Below are positions 22,754 to 31,408 of a DNA stretch of 39,539 nucleotides, piece after piece. The DNA comes from Gammaproteobacteria bacterium (GTDB taxonomy: Bacteria; Pseudomonadota; Gammaproteobacteria; Steroidobacterales; Steroidobacteraceae). The translations under genes and the position numbers were made by a program. Location: assembly GCA_028293805.1 (NCBI GenBank), contig JAQGOC010000023.1, positions 1 through 39,539 on the forward strand, in the 5' to 3' direction. Within the stretch, counting starts at the first letter, position 1; the number at the start of each line of letters is the position of its first letter. The notes beneath the pieces are model-generated. The model was given only the letters and a program-made list of their open reading frames with translations, did no database searches and had not been told where the DNA came from.

Positions 22754-24100
22754 ATGAACAGTCCTCCTCCAGACGACCCGTTCGCGCCCAGTGACGCCAC
22801 CATTCTGCGGCCCAGGCCGGGACGTCGGCCGGCCGGCGCGCCGCAGCCCGCAGCGCCGGTGCCGCCGTCCGGGCTGGCGGCTCGACAGTCCATGCCGCCC
22901 GCCGGTCAAGCCGGCGCTGGCGCGAGTCTCGAGGAGTTCATCTCGGCCGGCGGCCTCAACCCACTCGTCCAGGCTGCCGTGCCTCTGTTGGTTCTGGCAG
23001 GCCGTCTGCGCGGCCAGATCGCAAACGCCGATGTCGAGAGTCTGCGGCGCCAGTGCGTGCAGGAAGTTCGCGCGTTCGAAGATCGCGCCCGCAACGCGGG
23101 CATCGCCGCGGAGGACGTGTTGGCGGCTCGGTACGCGCTGTGTACTGTCATCGACGAAGCCGTACTCAATACCCCTTGGGGCGCCCAAAGCGGCTGGGCA
23201 GGACAGTCGCTGCTGGTCACCTTTCACCGCGAAGCCGCTGGCGGCGAGAAGTTCTTCCAGATTCTGGATCGGCTGCTGGGGGAGCCGCAGCGTTATGTCG
23301 CGCTGATAGAATTGTTGTACGTGTGTCTGGCATTGGGGTTCGAGGGCCGCTATCGGCTGGATCCGCGCGGCGCGGCGGGCCTTGCCGAGGTCCGTCAGAA
23401 TCTCTATCGGCGCATCGAGACCCTGCGCGGCCGCTTCGAGCCGGGGCTGTCGCCGCAATGGAAGGGTGTGGAGGACCGGCGGAACGCCGTGCTGCGTCTG
23501 CTTCCCCTGTGGGTGGTTGCCGCGGCTTGCGCCGTCCTGCTGGCAGGCGCCTATATCTTTTTCAACGCGCGCCTCAGCGAACGCTCCCGCGTGCTCAATG
23601 CGACTCTGGCCGGAGTTGGTATTGAAAGGCTCGAGGCGGCGACGCCGGCACGGATTGGCGCTCCCCCGAGCGGGCTTGCGACGTTACTCGCGCCTCAGAT
23701 CAATCAGGGCCTGGTCAGCGTGGAAGAGCAGGGCGAGCGGAGCGTCATTACGATCACCACTCCCGACCTGTTCGCTTCCGGCAGCGCGCGCATCAATTCG
23801 CGTTATGAGAGCCTCGTACATGAGATCGGGGCGGCCGCGAATCGCGTACCCGGCCGCATCATCGTCACGGGGCATACGGACGACCAGCCGGTCCGCTCTT
23901 TTCAGTATCACGACAACTATGAGCTGTCGCGCGCACGCGCCGTGCAGGTTGCGAGTCTTCTCAAATACGACATTCCGGACGCGAGCCGGATCGAGTCGGC
24001 CGGCAGGGGTGACTCGGACCCCCGCTACAAACCCGCCGATCTGCCGGAGAACCGGGCGCGCAACCGGCGCGTCGAGATCGTCCACCGCCGGGATAACTGA
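22754..24100 (+). CDS. tssL: TssL (DotU/IcmH) with C-terminal OmpA peptidoglycan-binding domain
   Basis: A 448-residue inner-membrane protein. Residues 1-60 are a disordered Pro-rich cytoplasmic tail containing SDATILRPRPG with Thr16. The DotU domain (about 65-235) has ARYALCTVIDEAVLNTPWG and LLVTFHREAAGGEKFFQILDRL, and the membrane anchor lies at about 250-272. The OmpA-like domain (about 345-448) shows GHTDDQPVRS, then NYELSRARA and NRARNRRVEI, the residues that bind peptidoglycan. In Agrobacterium, Thr14 in the TssL tail is phosphorylated by PpkA and bound by Fha; Thr16 here is in the matching place. It pairs with TssM in the trans-envelope complex. Confidence 0.96.
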   Translation: MNSPPPDDPFAPSDATILRPRPGRRPAGAPQPAAPVPPSGLAARQSMPPAGQAGAGASLEEFISAGGLNPLVQAAVPLLVLAGRLRGQIANADVESLRRQCVQEVRAFEDRARNAGIAAEDVLAARYALCTVIDEAVLNTPWGAQSGWAGQSLLVTFHREAAGGEKFFQILDRLLGEPQRYVALIELLYVCLALGFEGRYRLDPRGAAGLAEVRQNLYRRIETLRGRFEPGLSPQWKGVEDRRNAVLRLLPLWVVAAACAVLLAGAYIFFNARLSERSRVLNATLAGVGIERLEAATPARIGAPPSGLATLLAPQINQGLVSVEEQGERSVITITTPDLFASGSARINSRYESLVHEIGAAANRVPGRIIVTGHTDDQPVRSFQYHDNYELSRARAVQVASLLKYDIPDASRIESAGRGDSDPRYKPADLPENRARNRRVEIVHRRDN

Positions 24101-24105
24101 TCGCC

Positions 24106-27100
24106 ATGCTCGCCCTGCTCAAAAATCGTGCTTTGCTGGTGGCTCTCGGGCTGCTGCTGCTCGCAGCCCTGCTTTGGTTCGTCGGCCCGTATTTCGCGTT
24201 TGCGGAATACAAGCCTCTCGAGAGCGTTGTCGGTCGTCTGCTCGCGATTCTGGTCCTTGCGGTCGCCTATGCGGCATATGTGCAGCTGCGTCACCTGCGC
24301 AGCGCGCGCGCCAGCCGGCAGCTTGCGGATGAAGTAACCAAACAGGACGAACCGGGCAGCGACGCCGGAGCCGCGCGCGGCTCGTCCGGGGACGCTGCAC
24401 AGCTGCGCAAGCGGTTCGAGGAGGCCATCGAGGCGCTGAAGAAGACGAAGAAGAAAGGCGCCGCCAATCTGTACGAGCTGCCGTGGTACATCATCATCGG
24501 ACCCCCGGGATCCGGCAAGACCACTGTCCTGGTGAACTCCGGTCTGAATTTCCCGCTGGCGCAGAAATTCGGCAAGGAAGCGCTCCGCGGTGTCGGCGGC
24601 ACGCGCAACTGCGACTGGTGGTTCACGGATGAGGCGATTCTCCTCGACACCGCCGGCCGCTACACGACGCAGGATTCGAACGCTCGGGCGGATGCCGCGG
24701 GGTGGGGCGAGTTCCTGCAGCTGCTCTGCAAATTTCGGAGCCACCAGCCGATCAATGGAGTCATCGTCGCTATCAGCGCTACGGATCTTCTCACGCTGCG
24801 GGAAGCCGAGCGCGAGCAGCATGTCGCGGCTATTCGCGCGCGCCTCGACGAGCTCAGCCGCAATCTGAAGATCAACGTCCCCGTGTACTTCCTGGTGACG
24901 AAGTGCGATCTCGTCGCGGGCTTTTCCGAGTTCTTCGACGACCTGGGCCAGGATGGCCGCGCGCAGGTCTGGGGCGTTACTTTCCCGATCGAAGCGACGG
25001 AGTCCGGGCGCGCCGCGGATTCGTTCGCGAAGGAGCTCGAGCGGTTGCTCGAACGGCTGCAACAGCGGTTGTTGTCACGGATGGAGAGCGAGCGCGATCC
25101 GCGCCGGCGCGTGGGAATTCTCGCCTTTCCGCAGCAGCTTGCCACACTGCAGCCTCTGTTGAACGACCTGCTGAAGCGTGTCTTTACCGCCTCCGACTTC
25201 GACAACCAGGTGTTGTTGCGTGGAGTCTATTTCACCAGCGGTACCCAGGAAGGCACACCGATCGATCGCATGCTGGGCACGATCGCGCGTACGTTCGGAT
25301 TCACCAGCGCCGTGGTGGCACCGGCGGCGGGGCGGGGCAAGGCCTACTTCATCGAGCGACTGCTGCGGGAGGTCATCTTCCGGGAGTCCGGTCTCGCCGG
25401 CATCAATCGCCGCGCGCAGGTGCAGAAGATCGCCTTGCAGTCCGCGGCCTACATCGCTTGTGTCGCGGCACTGGTGATCGGGGCGGTTCTGCTGTTCGTC
25501 AGCTATAGCGCCAATGCCAGCTATATCGATGAGGTCACGACCGCCGCCAAAGCCCTCGGGTCGACCGGGCCGGCCGGCGCCGGCGCGTCCGCCGAGGCAT
25601 TTCTCCCCGAGCTCGATACATTGCGCGACATCACGGCTGCGGCGGACAAGCACCGGCACAACGTGCCGTGGGCCATGCGAATGGGCCTGTATCGAGGCAA
25701 CTCCATCGGTTCGGCTGCGCGCGACGCCTATTCCCGTGAGCTCAATGCGCTCGTCCTGCCCCTTTTGCGGACCCGCTTCGAGCAGCAGCTGCAGGGTAGT
25801 GCCGGCTCGCCGGAGCGGCTGTATCAGTACCTCAAGGGCTACCTCATGCTGGGCGATGCGAAGCACCGCAACGTCGAGCAGCTTCGTACCCTGACCCAGG
25901 GTGAGTGGGCTCAGATGTACCCACGGGACGGTGTGACGGCGCAGCGTTTCGCGGAGCATTTCGAGCAGCTGCTCGAGGGCGACCGGCTGCAATCCGTGAC
26001 CGTCAACCCGCAGATCGTCGAGCAGGCACGCTCTGCCTTGCGTAACGCCTCGCTTCCGGTGCTGATGTACAGCCGTCTGAAGTCCGAGTATCCCGACGAT
26101 CATAAGGGCGCGGTGCGCCTCGACATTGCGGCAGGCTCCGGGGCCTCGCGAGTCCTCGTCCGCCGTAGCGGCAAGCCCCTGTCGCAAGCGGTACCGGCTC
26201 TCTACACGCGCGCGGTATTCGATGAAATCAACAGAACCGGGAAATACCAGCTCCTGCAGCAGTTCGCCGCGGACGCCTGGGTGTTCGGCGACAACGCTTT
26301 TGACTTGAGAAAGGGCGGGGCGCTGGTGTACGACGTGCTCGGTGTTTACGAAGCCGATTACATTCGCGCGTGGGATGAGACCGTCAAGGACGTCACGCTC
26401 AAGTCCGCGAGCGACGCGCGTGACTTTGCCGATATTCTCGGCATCGTGTCGAGTCCGTCATCGCCCTTGAAAGGTTTTCTCAGTGTGGTGGCGACCAACA
26501 CCGACCTGGGCAAGCCGGACGATTCCGCAGCGGCGAAGGCCACTGGCGCCCTCGATGCCAAGCTGGGCGCGCTGACAAAAATGATGGGCGGTCCGCCCGC
26601 CGGCGCAAGCCAGCCGGGTGAGCGGGTCGCGGCGCATTTCGAGCCGATCCGCCGCCTCGTCGAAGGCCCCCCGGGACAGGCTCCAATCGACCAGATGCTC
26701 GCCAAGCTCGACCAGCAACACCAACTGCTGCAGACGACGGGTTCGGGCGTAGGCCAGCGCAGTGCCGGGGATCCGGCCGTGCAGGCAGCGGTCAGTGACG
26801 CGAAGCGTACTCTGGATCAGATCTCGAAAGAGCTGCCTGCGCCCGTCGGCAGTCTTGTATCGGAAGTTGCCACGCGCAGCGAGTCGATCGTCACGACGGA
26901 GGCGCGGGGCGAACTTGCGCGCCGCTATGCGGAGCAGGTCGTCCGTGAATGCCACGATCTCGTCGAGGGCCGCTATCCCGTGAACCCGGCAGGCAGCACC
27001 GACGTAGCGCTCGGGGACTTTGGGCGGGTTTTCGGTTCCGGAGGGGTCTTTGACGCGTTTTTTCGCGACAACCTCGCGCCCCTCGTCGATACCTCGCGTC

Positions 27101-27585
27101 CCCAATGGCGGTGGCGCGAGGGCGCGGCGTCAGGGCCCGCTTCAATGCTGCAGCAGTTCCAGCGCGTGCAGCGCATTCGCGATCTCTACTTCAAACCGGG
27201 TGGACAGACTCCCGAGGCGCGTTTCACGCTCCTGCCCGACTCGCTCGACGCCTCCGTCACGCGCTTTACGCTCGATCTGGACGGGCAGCCTTTCGAATAT
27301 CGTCACGGCCCGGCTCAGACGCGCGCGATGAGTTGGCCCGGGAGCACCGGCCAGGCCGCGTTCGGCTTCGAGGATCACAACGGTCCCATCCCCGGCATGG
27401 CGAAGCAGGGGCCGTGGTCGTGGTTCCGGCTGCTGGATCAGGCACAGATCGAACGCGATTCCGATACCCGTTACCGCATCACGTTCGGTGCGGGCGGGAA
27501 GACGATGCGCGTCATTCTCGAGGCAACGTCGATCCGTAACCCGTTCGGCCACAATGAGCTGAGCGGCTTCCGCTGTGGAATGTAA
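24106..27585 (+). CDS. tssM: TssM (IcmF) inner-membrane complex protein
   Basis: A 1159-residue IcmF-family protein. It has two N-terminal membrane helices (about 6-28 and 38-60), a cytoplasmic NTPase-like domain with Walker A GPPGSGKTT (132-140, Lys138) and DTAGRY as switch segment, and a third membrane helix at about 445-467. A long periplasmic region follows, ending in the beta-rich TssJ-binding domain (QAAFGFEDHNGP, then WSWFRLLDQAQIE). Walker A is intact, which is not the case in every TssM. Length is typical. The start is 5 bp after the tssL stop. It links baseplate, inner membrane and TssJ. Confidence 0.97.
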   Translation: MLALLKNRALLVALGLLLLAALLWFVGPYFAFAEYKPLESVVGRLLAILVLAVAYAAYVQLRHLRSARASRQLADEVTKQDEPGSDAGAARGSSGDAAQLRKRFEEAIEALKKTKKKGAANLYELPWYIIIGPPGSGKTTVLVNSGLNFPLAQKFGKEALRGVGGTRNCDWWFTDEAILLDTAGRYTTQDSNARADAAGWGEFLQLLCKFRSHQPINGVIVAISATDLLTLREAEREQHVAAIRARLDELSRNLKINVPVYFLVTKCDLVAGFSEFFDDLGQDGRAQVWGVTFPIEATESGRAADSFAKELERLLERLQQRLLSRMESERDPRRRVGILAFPQQLATLQPLLNDLLKRVFTASDFDNQVLLRGVYFTSGTQEGTPIDRMLGTIARTFGFTSAVVAPAAGRGKAYFIERLLREVIFRESGLAGINRRAQVQKIALQSAAYIACVAALVIGAVLLFVSYSANASYIDEVTTAAKALGSTGPAGAGASAEAFLPELDTLRDITAAADKHRHNVPWAMRMGLYRGNSIGSAARDAYSRELNALVLPLLRTRFEQQLQGSAGSPERLYQYLKGYLMLGDAKHRNVEQLRTLTQGEWAQMYPRDGVTAQRFAEHFEQLLEGDRLQSVTVNPQIVEQARSALRNASLPVLMYSRLKSEYPDDHKGAVRLDIAAGSGASRVLVRRSGKPLSQAVPALYTRAVFDEINRTGKYQLLQQFAADAWVFGDNAFDLRKGGALVYDVLGVYEADYIRAWDETVKDVTLKSASDARDFADILGIVSSPSSPLKGFLSVVATNTDLGKPDDSAAAKATGALDAKLGALTKMMGGPPAGASQPGERVAAHFEPIRRLVEGPPGQAPIDQMLAKLDQQHQLLQTTGSGVGQRSAGDPAVQAAVSDAKRTLDQISKELPAPVGSLVSEVATRSESIVTTEARGELARRYAEQVVRECHDLVEGRYPVNPAGSTDVALGDFGRVFGSGGVFDAFFRDNLAPLVDTSRPQWRWREGAASGPASMLQQFQRVQRIRDLYFKPGGQTPEARFTLLPDSLDASVTRFTLDLDGQPFEYRHGPAQTRAMSWPGSTGQAAFGFEDHNGPIPGMAKQGPWSWFRLLDQAQIERDSDTRYRITFGAGGKTMRVILEATSIRNPFGHNELSGFRCGM

Positions 27586-27591
27586 CCGGTG

Positions 27592-29247
27592 ATGCAGACC
27601 GCAACCGCAGTCGGCTTCTACGGCAAGCTCCCCTGCAACGGTGACTTTCTGCAGCGGCGGGTTCCACAGGAATTCATCGACGTGTGGGATCCGTGGCTGC
27701 AGGAGTGTCTGCACGCCAGCCGGGAGGTCCTGCGTGAGGCGTGGCTCAACGCTTATTTGACGAGCCCGGTATGGCGGTTCGTGCTCGCCGAGGGCGTTTG
27801 CGGCAGTGGGGCCTACGCCGGGGTCATGTTGCCCAGCGTGGACCGCGTCGGGCGTTATTTTCCACTGACGCTCGTCGCGCAACTGAACGTCGACGACTGT
27901 GTGCTCGAAATTGCCTGCGATGCCGCCCAGAAGTGGTTCGCCTCCGCCGAAGCGCTCGCGCTCGGCGCGCTCGAGGCGGTGGATCTCGACCTTGCGACGT
28001 TCGATACGGAGGTGGCTTCGCTGGCGGACCAGATGGGCCCCTACAACACAGCAGAGGCCGCATACCTGCGTGGCCTCATGCAGAAATCCGAGTTTGGCCG
28101 CCATGCGGCGCAGTGGCACACGCCGCTCGGCTCTGCGCAGTCTCTGCAGCGTGCAGTCAATGTATTTGCCTCCCGGGAGTTGGAGCGGACGCTGCGCCCG
28201 CTGGCGCTCTGGTGGACGGACGGCTCCAATGCCATCGCTCCGGGTTTGCTCTGTAATCGCGGGCTGCCGCCCGCGGCGAGTTTCGTTGCGATGATTGCGG
28301 CGGATTGGGCGCGCGCCGGGTGGGTCAGTCTGGATCCGAGTCCCGAGAGGGATCGCGGTGGCGGCCATGTCGCGCCACCGTTCGTGCCGACCGAAGCGGC
28401 GCTAGCGACGGTCCCCGAAGCCGCACTCGCGCTGGCGCCCGAGTCATTTTTGTCGCCGGCGTTAGAGCCGATAACATCCCCGGCTGCGCCTCTTGCGCCA
28501 ACGCTCGCGCCCGATACGGCGGAGTTTCGTCCCATCGAGCTTCTGGCATGGCACGAGCCCGTCTCGCGCACCTGGGGCTCGGGGGCGTCGCGCGCTCATT
28601 TCGTTGCGCGCCCGGACCTCGGTCTGTGGGGAGTTACCTGTTCCCAACCGGCGGATGATCAGGCGATCGCGGCACAGGCAGTCATGGACGTATTGCAGAG
28701 CGTGCCCCAGGCAGCCACGTTGAGCTCGCTCGTCGAAGACGTGCGCCGCGCGCTCGAGCGCGTTCAGCAACAACTCGAACGTCCCGCCGCAACCCTGGCC
28801 GCGCCAGCCCCCAGGATCATCCTCTTTCTGGCACGCGACGCGGAGTGTGCACTCGTTTATGCCGGTGAAGTGCAGGCGATTCGCTATCGATGCACGGACG
28901 TCACACAGATGGTTGGGGCGGCGAGCGGCACGGACTACGGGTCCATCCCTGCCGCTGCGGACCCGGGCGCCAGTCTCATGGATCTGATTGCAACACCTGC
29001 GGTGCTGCAGGCATCGATCCGCGTTCAGTACGAGTCATTGCACAGCGGCGACACCTGGGTGCTCGCCGGTGCCCCGTTACTCGAGCAACCCAGCCTGTCT
29101 GGAATTGCTCCGGCGCTCACGGCGGAAGACATCCTGCCCGAGGCGGCATTCGCAGCTCTGCGCGGCATCTCCCGGCTCGCCCGGAGCGGGACGGACGGTG
29201 CGTTTCCCGTGTTGTTGCTGGCGGCGCGGCCGGCCCCACAGGATTGA
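27592..29247 (+). CDS. tagF: TagF fused to a degenerate PP2C-like domain
   Basis: This 551-residue protein starts at ATG 27592 (a GTG 3 bp earlier is also possible). Residues 1-225 are TagF/ImpM: GFYGKLPCNGDFLQRRVP, then GVMLPSVDRVGRYFPLTL. TagF represses T6SS assembly post-translationally in Pseudomonas. After a Pro/Ala linker, residues about 316-545 follow the PP2C layout: GLWGVTC (344-350) sits where PppA downstream has GLWVVADGMGGH, and a following helix, SLVEDVRRALERVQQQLE, matches ELLDEVEDRLQAVNERL of PppA. The metal-binding aspartates are gone (Asp to Thr in the DGMGGH motif; GDSR reads AGEVQ). It is probably a pseudophosphatase that binds rather than cleaves. Confidence 0.88.
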   Translation: MQTATAVGFYGKLPCNGDFLQRRVPQEFIDVWDPWLQECLHASREVLREAWLNAYLTSPVWRFVLAEGVCGSGAYAGVMLPSVDRVGRYFPLTLVAQLNVDDCVLEIACDAAQKWFASAEALALGALEAVDLDLATFDTEVASLADQMGPYNTAEAAYLRGLMQKSEFGRHAAQWHTPLGSAQSLQRAVNVFASRELERTLRPLALWWTDGSNAIAPGLLCNRGLPPAASFVAMIAADWARAGWVSLDPSPERDRGGGHVAPPFVPTEAALATVPEAALALAPESFLSPALEPITSPAAPLAPTLAPDTAEFRPIELLAWHEPVSRTWGSGASRAHFVARPDLGLWGVTCSQPADDQAIAAQAVMDVLQSVPQAATLSSLVEDVRRALERVQQQLERPAATLAAPAPRIILFLARDAECALVYAGEVQAIRYRCTDVTQMVGAASGTDYGSIPAAADPGASLMDLIATPAVLQASIRVQYESLHSGDTWVLAGAPLLEQPSLSGIAPALTAEDILPEAAFAALRGISRLARSGTDGAFPVLLLAARPAPQD

Positions 29248-29256
29248 GGGAGCTCC

Positions 29257-30654
29257 ATGTTGCTTGCACTAAGTGTGATCAGCGACCAGGGCGCAGCCCT
29301 GGGACCCACGGCTTACAAAGTGTTCGATGAGCGCGGCGGCTCGATCGGCCGCCTCGATAACAACGACTGGACCCTGCCGGATCCCGACAAATTCGTGTCG
29401 AGCCGCCATGCCGTGCTCGAATTCAGGGACGGCGCGTTCTATCTCGAGGACACGAGCACCAACGGCACCTTCATCAATGCGCGGGCACAGCCGGCGTCGA
29501 AGACCGAACCGACGCTGATGAAAGATGGCGACCGGATCTTCATCGGTGACTATGAGATTCTCGTACAGATTATCGATTACGGTGCGTCTGCGCCTGAGTT
29601 GACGGCGGTGCCTGCAACGGCGGGGCTACGGCCGCCGCCGCGTGCGGTGCCGCAGCCGACGCTGCCTTTACCCCAACTCTCCATGCCGCACACCGGACTC
29701 ACTGCCGATGCGGCGCTCGAAACGGACCGTGAAACTGTCGAACTTCCGGCCGTGATCGGTGGCGACTACTCCAAGCCACAGACCGGTCTCCATGCAGTGT
29801 TCGATGAGCCCGCCGTGTTCGACGTGGAGGCGCCGGCGCCCGTAGCACCGGTAAGCTCCGCTCCGGGTGCTTTTCCGCAGACGTATCCGTCAGCGACTGC
29901 GATTCCGGTTGATTGGCAGCTCACGGGATCGCGCACGTTGCGGCCCGCGGCACCGCCGTTGGTGCGGGTGCCCCCCGCCGGGGAACCTGTTGCGAGCGCC
30001 GTCGCATCGATCGCCTCGACACTCGATGCCTCAGCACCCGCGCCCACTGCGAGGGCACCGGGCGGCGGTGAGCACGAGCTGCTCGCCGAGCTGGGGCTCG
30101 AGCCGACCCGCGTCGATCCGTCCATTTATCGGCAGCTCGCCGGCATCATCCGCATCGTCGTACAAGGCATGCTGGGTGTGCTGCAGGCGCGTGCCGAAGT
30201 GAAGAACAACTTCCGGATGTCCATGACGAGCATCCGGCCCGTCGAGAACAATCCGCTCAAATTCTCGCTGAATACGGATGACGCATTGCATAACCTGTTC
30301 GTCAAGCGCAATCCGGGCTATCTGGGACCCCCGGAAGCCTTCTATGAAGGGTTTCAGGACATCGCCTTCCATCAGATAGCGATGCTCGCCGGTATCCGCG
30401 CGGCCTACGACTCGATGCTCGGGAAGTTTCATCCCGGGCACCTGGAAGAGGTCTATACGCGCAGACTGCGGCGCACGGCGCGGCTCAATCTCGGCAACCG
30501 GCTGAAGTACTGGGAGATGTACTGCGAGCAATTCGAGGATCTGGAGAAGGACGGCGAAGCCAACTTCCAGCTTCTGTTCGGTGAGGAGTTTGCCAAGGCC
30601 TACAACGAGCAGTTGCAGAAACTTGCGGCGGCCGCGCGTCTGCCGCAGCGGTGA
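29257..30654 (+). CDS. Second TagH-type FHA protein
   Basis: A 465-residue paralogue of the FHA protein encoded at 19307-20830. The FHA domain (about 1-105) has SIGRLDNNDWTL, then FVSSRHAVLEF and TSTNGTFIN, so the phosphothreonine pocket is kept. A Pro/Ala-rich linker contains IPVDWQLTGSRTLRP (216-230), a diverged relative of the motif duplicated in the first copy. The C-terminal VI_FHA domain reads VQGMLGVLQARAEVKNNFRM and NNPLKFSLNTDDAL, close to copy one. It sits between tagF and pppA, suggesting that this copy belongs to the signalling block. Confidence 0.92.
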   Translation: MLLALSVISDQGAALGPTAYKVFDERGGSIGRLDNNDWTLPDPDKFVSSRHAVLEFRDGAFYLEDTSTNGTFINARAQPASKTEPTLMKDGDRIFIGDYEILVQIIDYGASAPELTAVPATAGLRPPPRAVPQPTLPLPQLSMPHTGLTADAALETDRETVELPAVIGGDYSKPQTGLHAVFDEPAVFDVEAPAPVAPVSSAPGAFPQTYPSATAIPVDWQLTGSRTLRPAAPPLVRVPPAGEPVASAVASIASTLDASAPAPTARAPGGGEHELLAELGLEPTRVDPSIYRQLAGIIRIVVQGMLGVLQARAEVKNNFRMSMTSIRPVENNPLKFSLNTDDALHNLFVKRNPGYLGPPEAFYEGFQDIAFHQIAMLAGIRAAYDSMLGKFHPGHLEEVYTRRLRRTARLNLGNRLKYWEMYCEQFEDLEKDGEANFQLLFGEEFAKAYNEQLQKLAAAARLPQR

Positions 30655-30661
30655 GCTGACG

Positions 30662-31408
30662 ATGTCCGCCGTCGCAAATTCAACATTGACCTTTACCTGG
30701 CGCTCGGCCGCCGCTACCTCGCGGGGTAACGTCCGCTCGCATAACGAAGACGCGGTGTTGGAGCTGCCTGCGATCGGGCTGTGGGTCGTGGCCGACGGAA
30801 TGGGCGGCCACAACGCCGGCGATGTCGCGAGCCGCATGATCGTGGAAGCCCTATGCGGAATGCCGCGGCGGCAGCGGCCGAGCGAGTTGCTCGACGAGGT
30901 CGAGGACCGCCTGCAGGCGGTAAACGAGCGGCTCTATAAATCTGCGCTCGAAGGCACCGGCGGGATGAGCGGCAGTACCGTCGCCGCCTTGCTCGCGTTC
31001 GAGCGCCACTGCGTGAGCATCTGGGCGGGCGACAGCCGCGTGTATTGCGCCCGGGCGGAATCCTTCACGTGCGTCACTCGCGATCACAGCGAGGTTCAGG
31101 CGATGCTCGACGAGGGGATGCTGGATGCCCAATCCGCCGAGCGGCACAACGCACAGAATGTCATTACCCGTGCGGTGGGGGGTGCGCGGGAGCTGCACCT
31201 CGATCTGGAGCTGCGGCGACTGCGCCATCAGGATCGTTACCTACTGTGCAGCGATGGCCTGTACAAAGAGCTCAGCGACGCCGACCTGTCGAGGCATCTC
31301 ACGGATGCCGATCCGGACGACGCCTGCAAGGCGCTCATGCGACACGCACTCGCCGGAACTTGCAGCGATAACGTCTCAGCCGTGGTCGTGCAGTTCTCGG
31401 AGCCATGA
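30662..31408 (+). CDS. pppA: PppA, PP2C-type serine/threonine phosphatase
   Basis: A 248-residue PP2C phosphatase that reverses PpkA phosphorylation to switch the T6SS off. The ATG at 30662 lies 8 bp after the preceding stop; the frame is open upstream, but that part lies inside the FHA gene. Metal-binding residues are all present: Asp30 in SHNED, Asp45 in VVADGMGGH, Asp124 in AGDSR, Asp198 in CSDGLY and Asp236 in CSDN. No membrane segment was seen. Its last 4 bp overlap the kinase start (ATGA), coupling the opposing enzymes in translation. Confidence 0.95.
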   Translation: MSAVANSTLTFTWRSAAATSRGNVRSHNEDAVLELPAIGLWVVADGMGGHNAGDVASRMIVEALCGMPRRQRPSELLDEVEDRLQAVNERLYKSALEGTGGMSGSTVAALLAFERHCVSIWAGDSRVYCARAESFTCVTRDHSEVQAMLDEGMLDAQSAERHNAQNVITRAVGGARELHLDLELRRLRHQDRYLLCSDGLYKELSDADLSRHLTDADPDDACKALMRHALAGTCSDNVSAVVVQFSEP

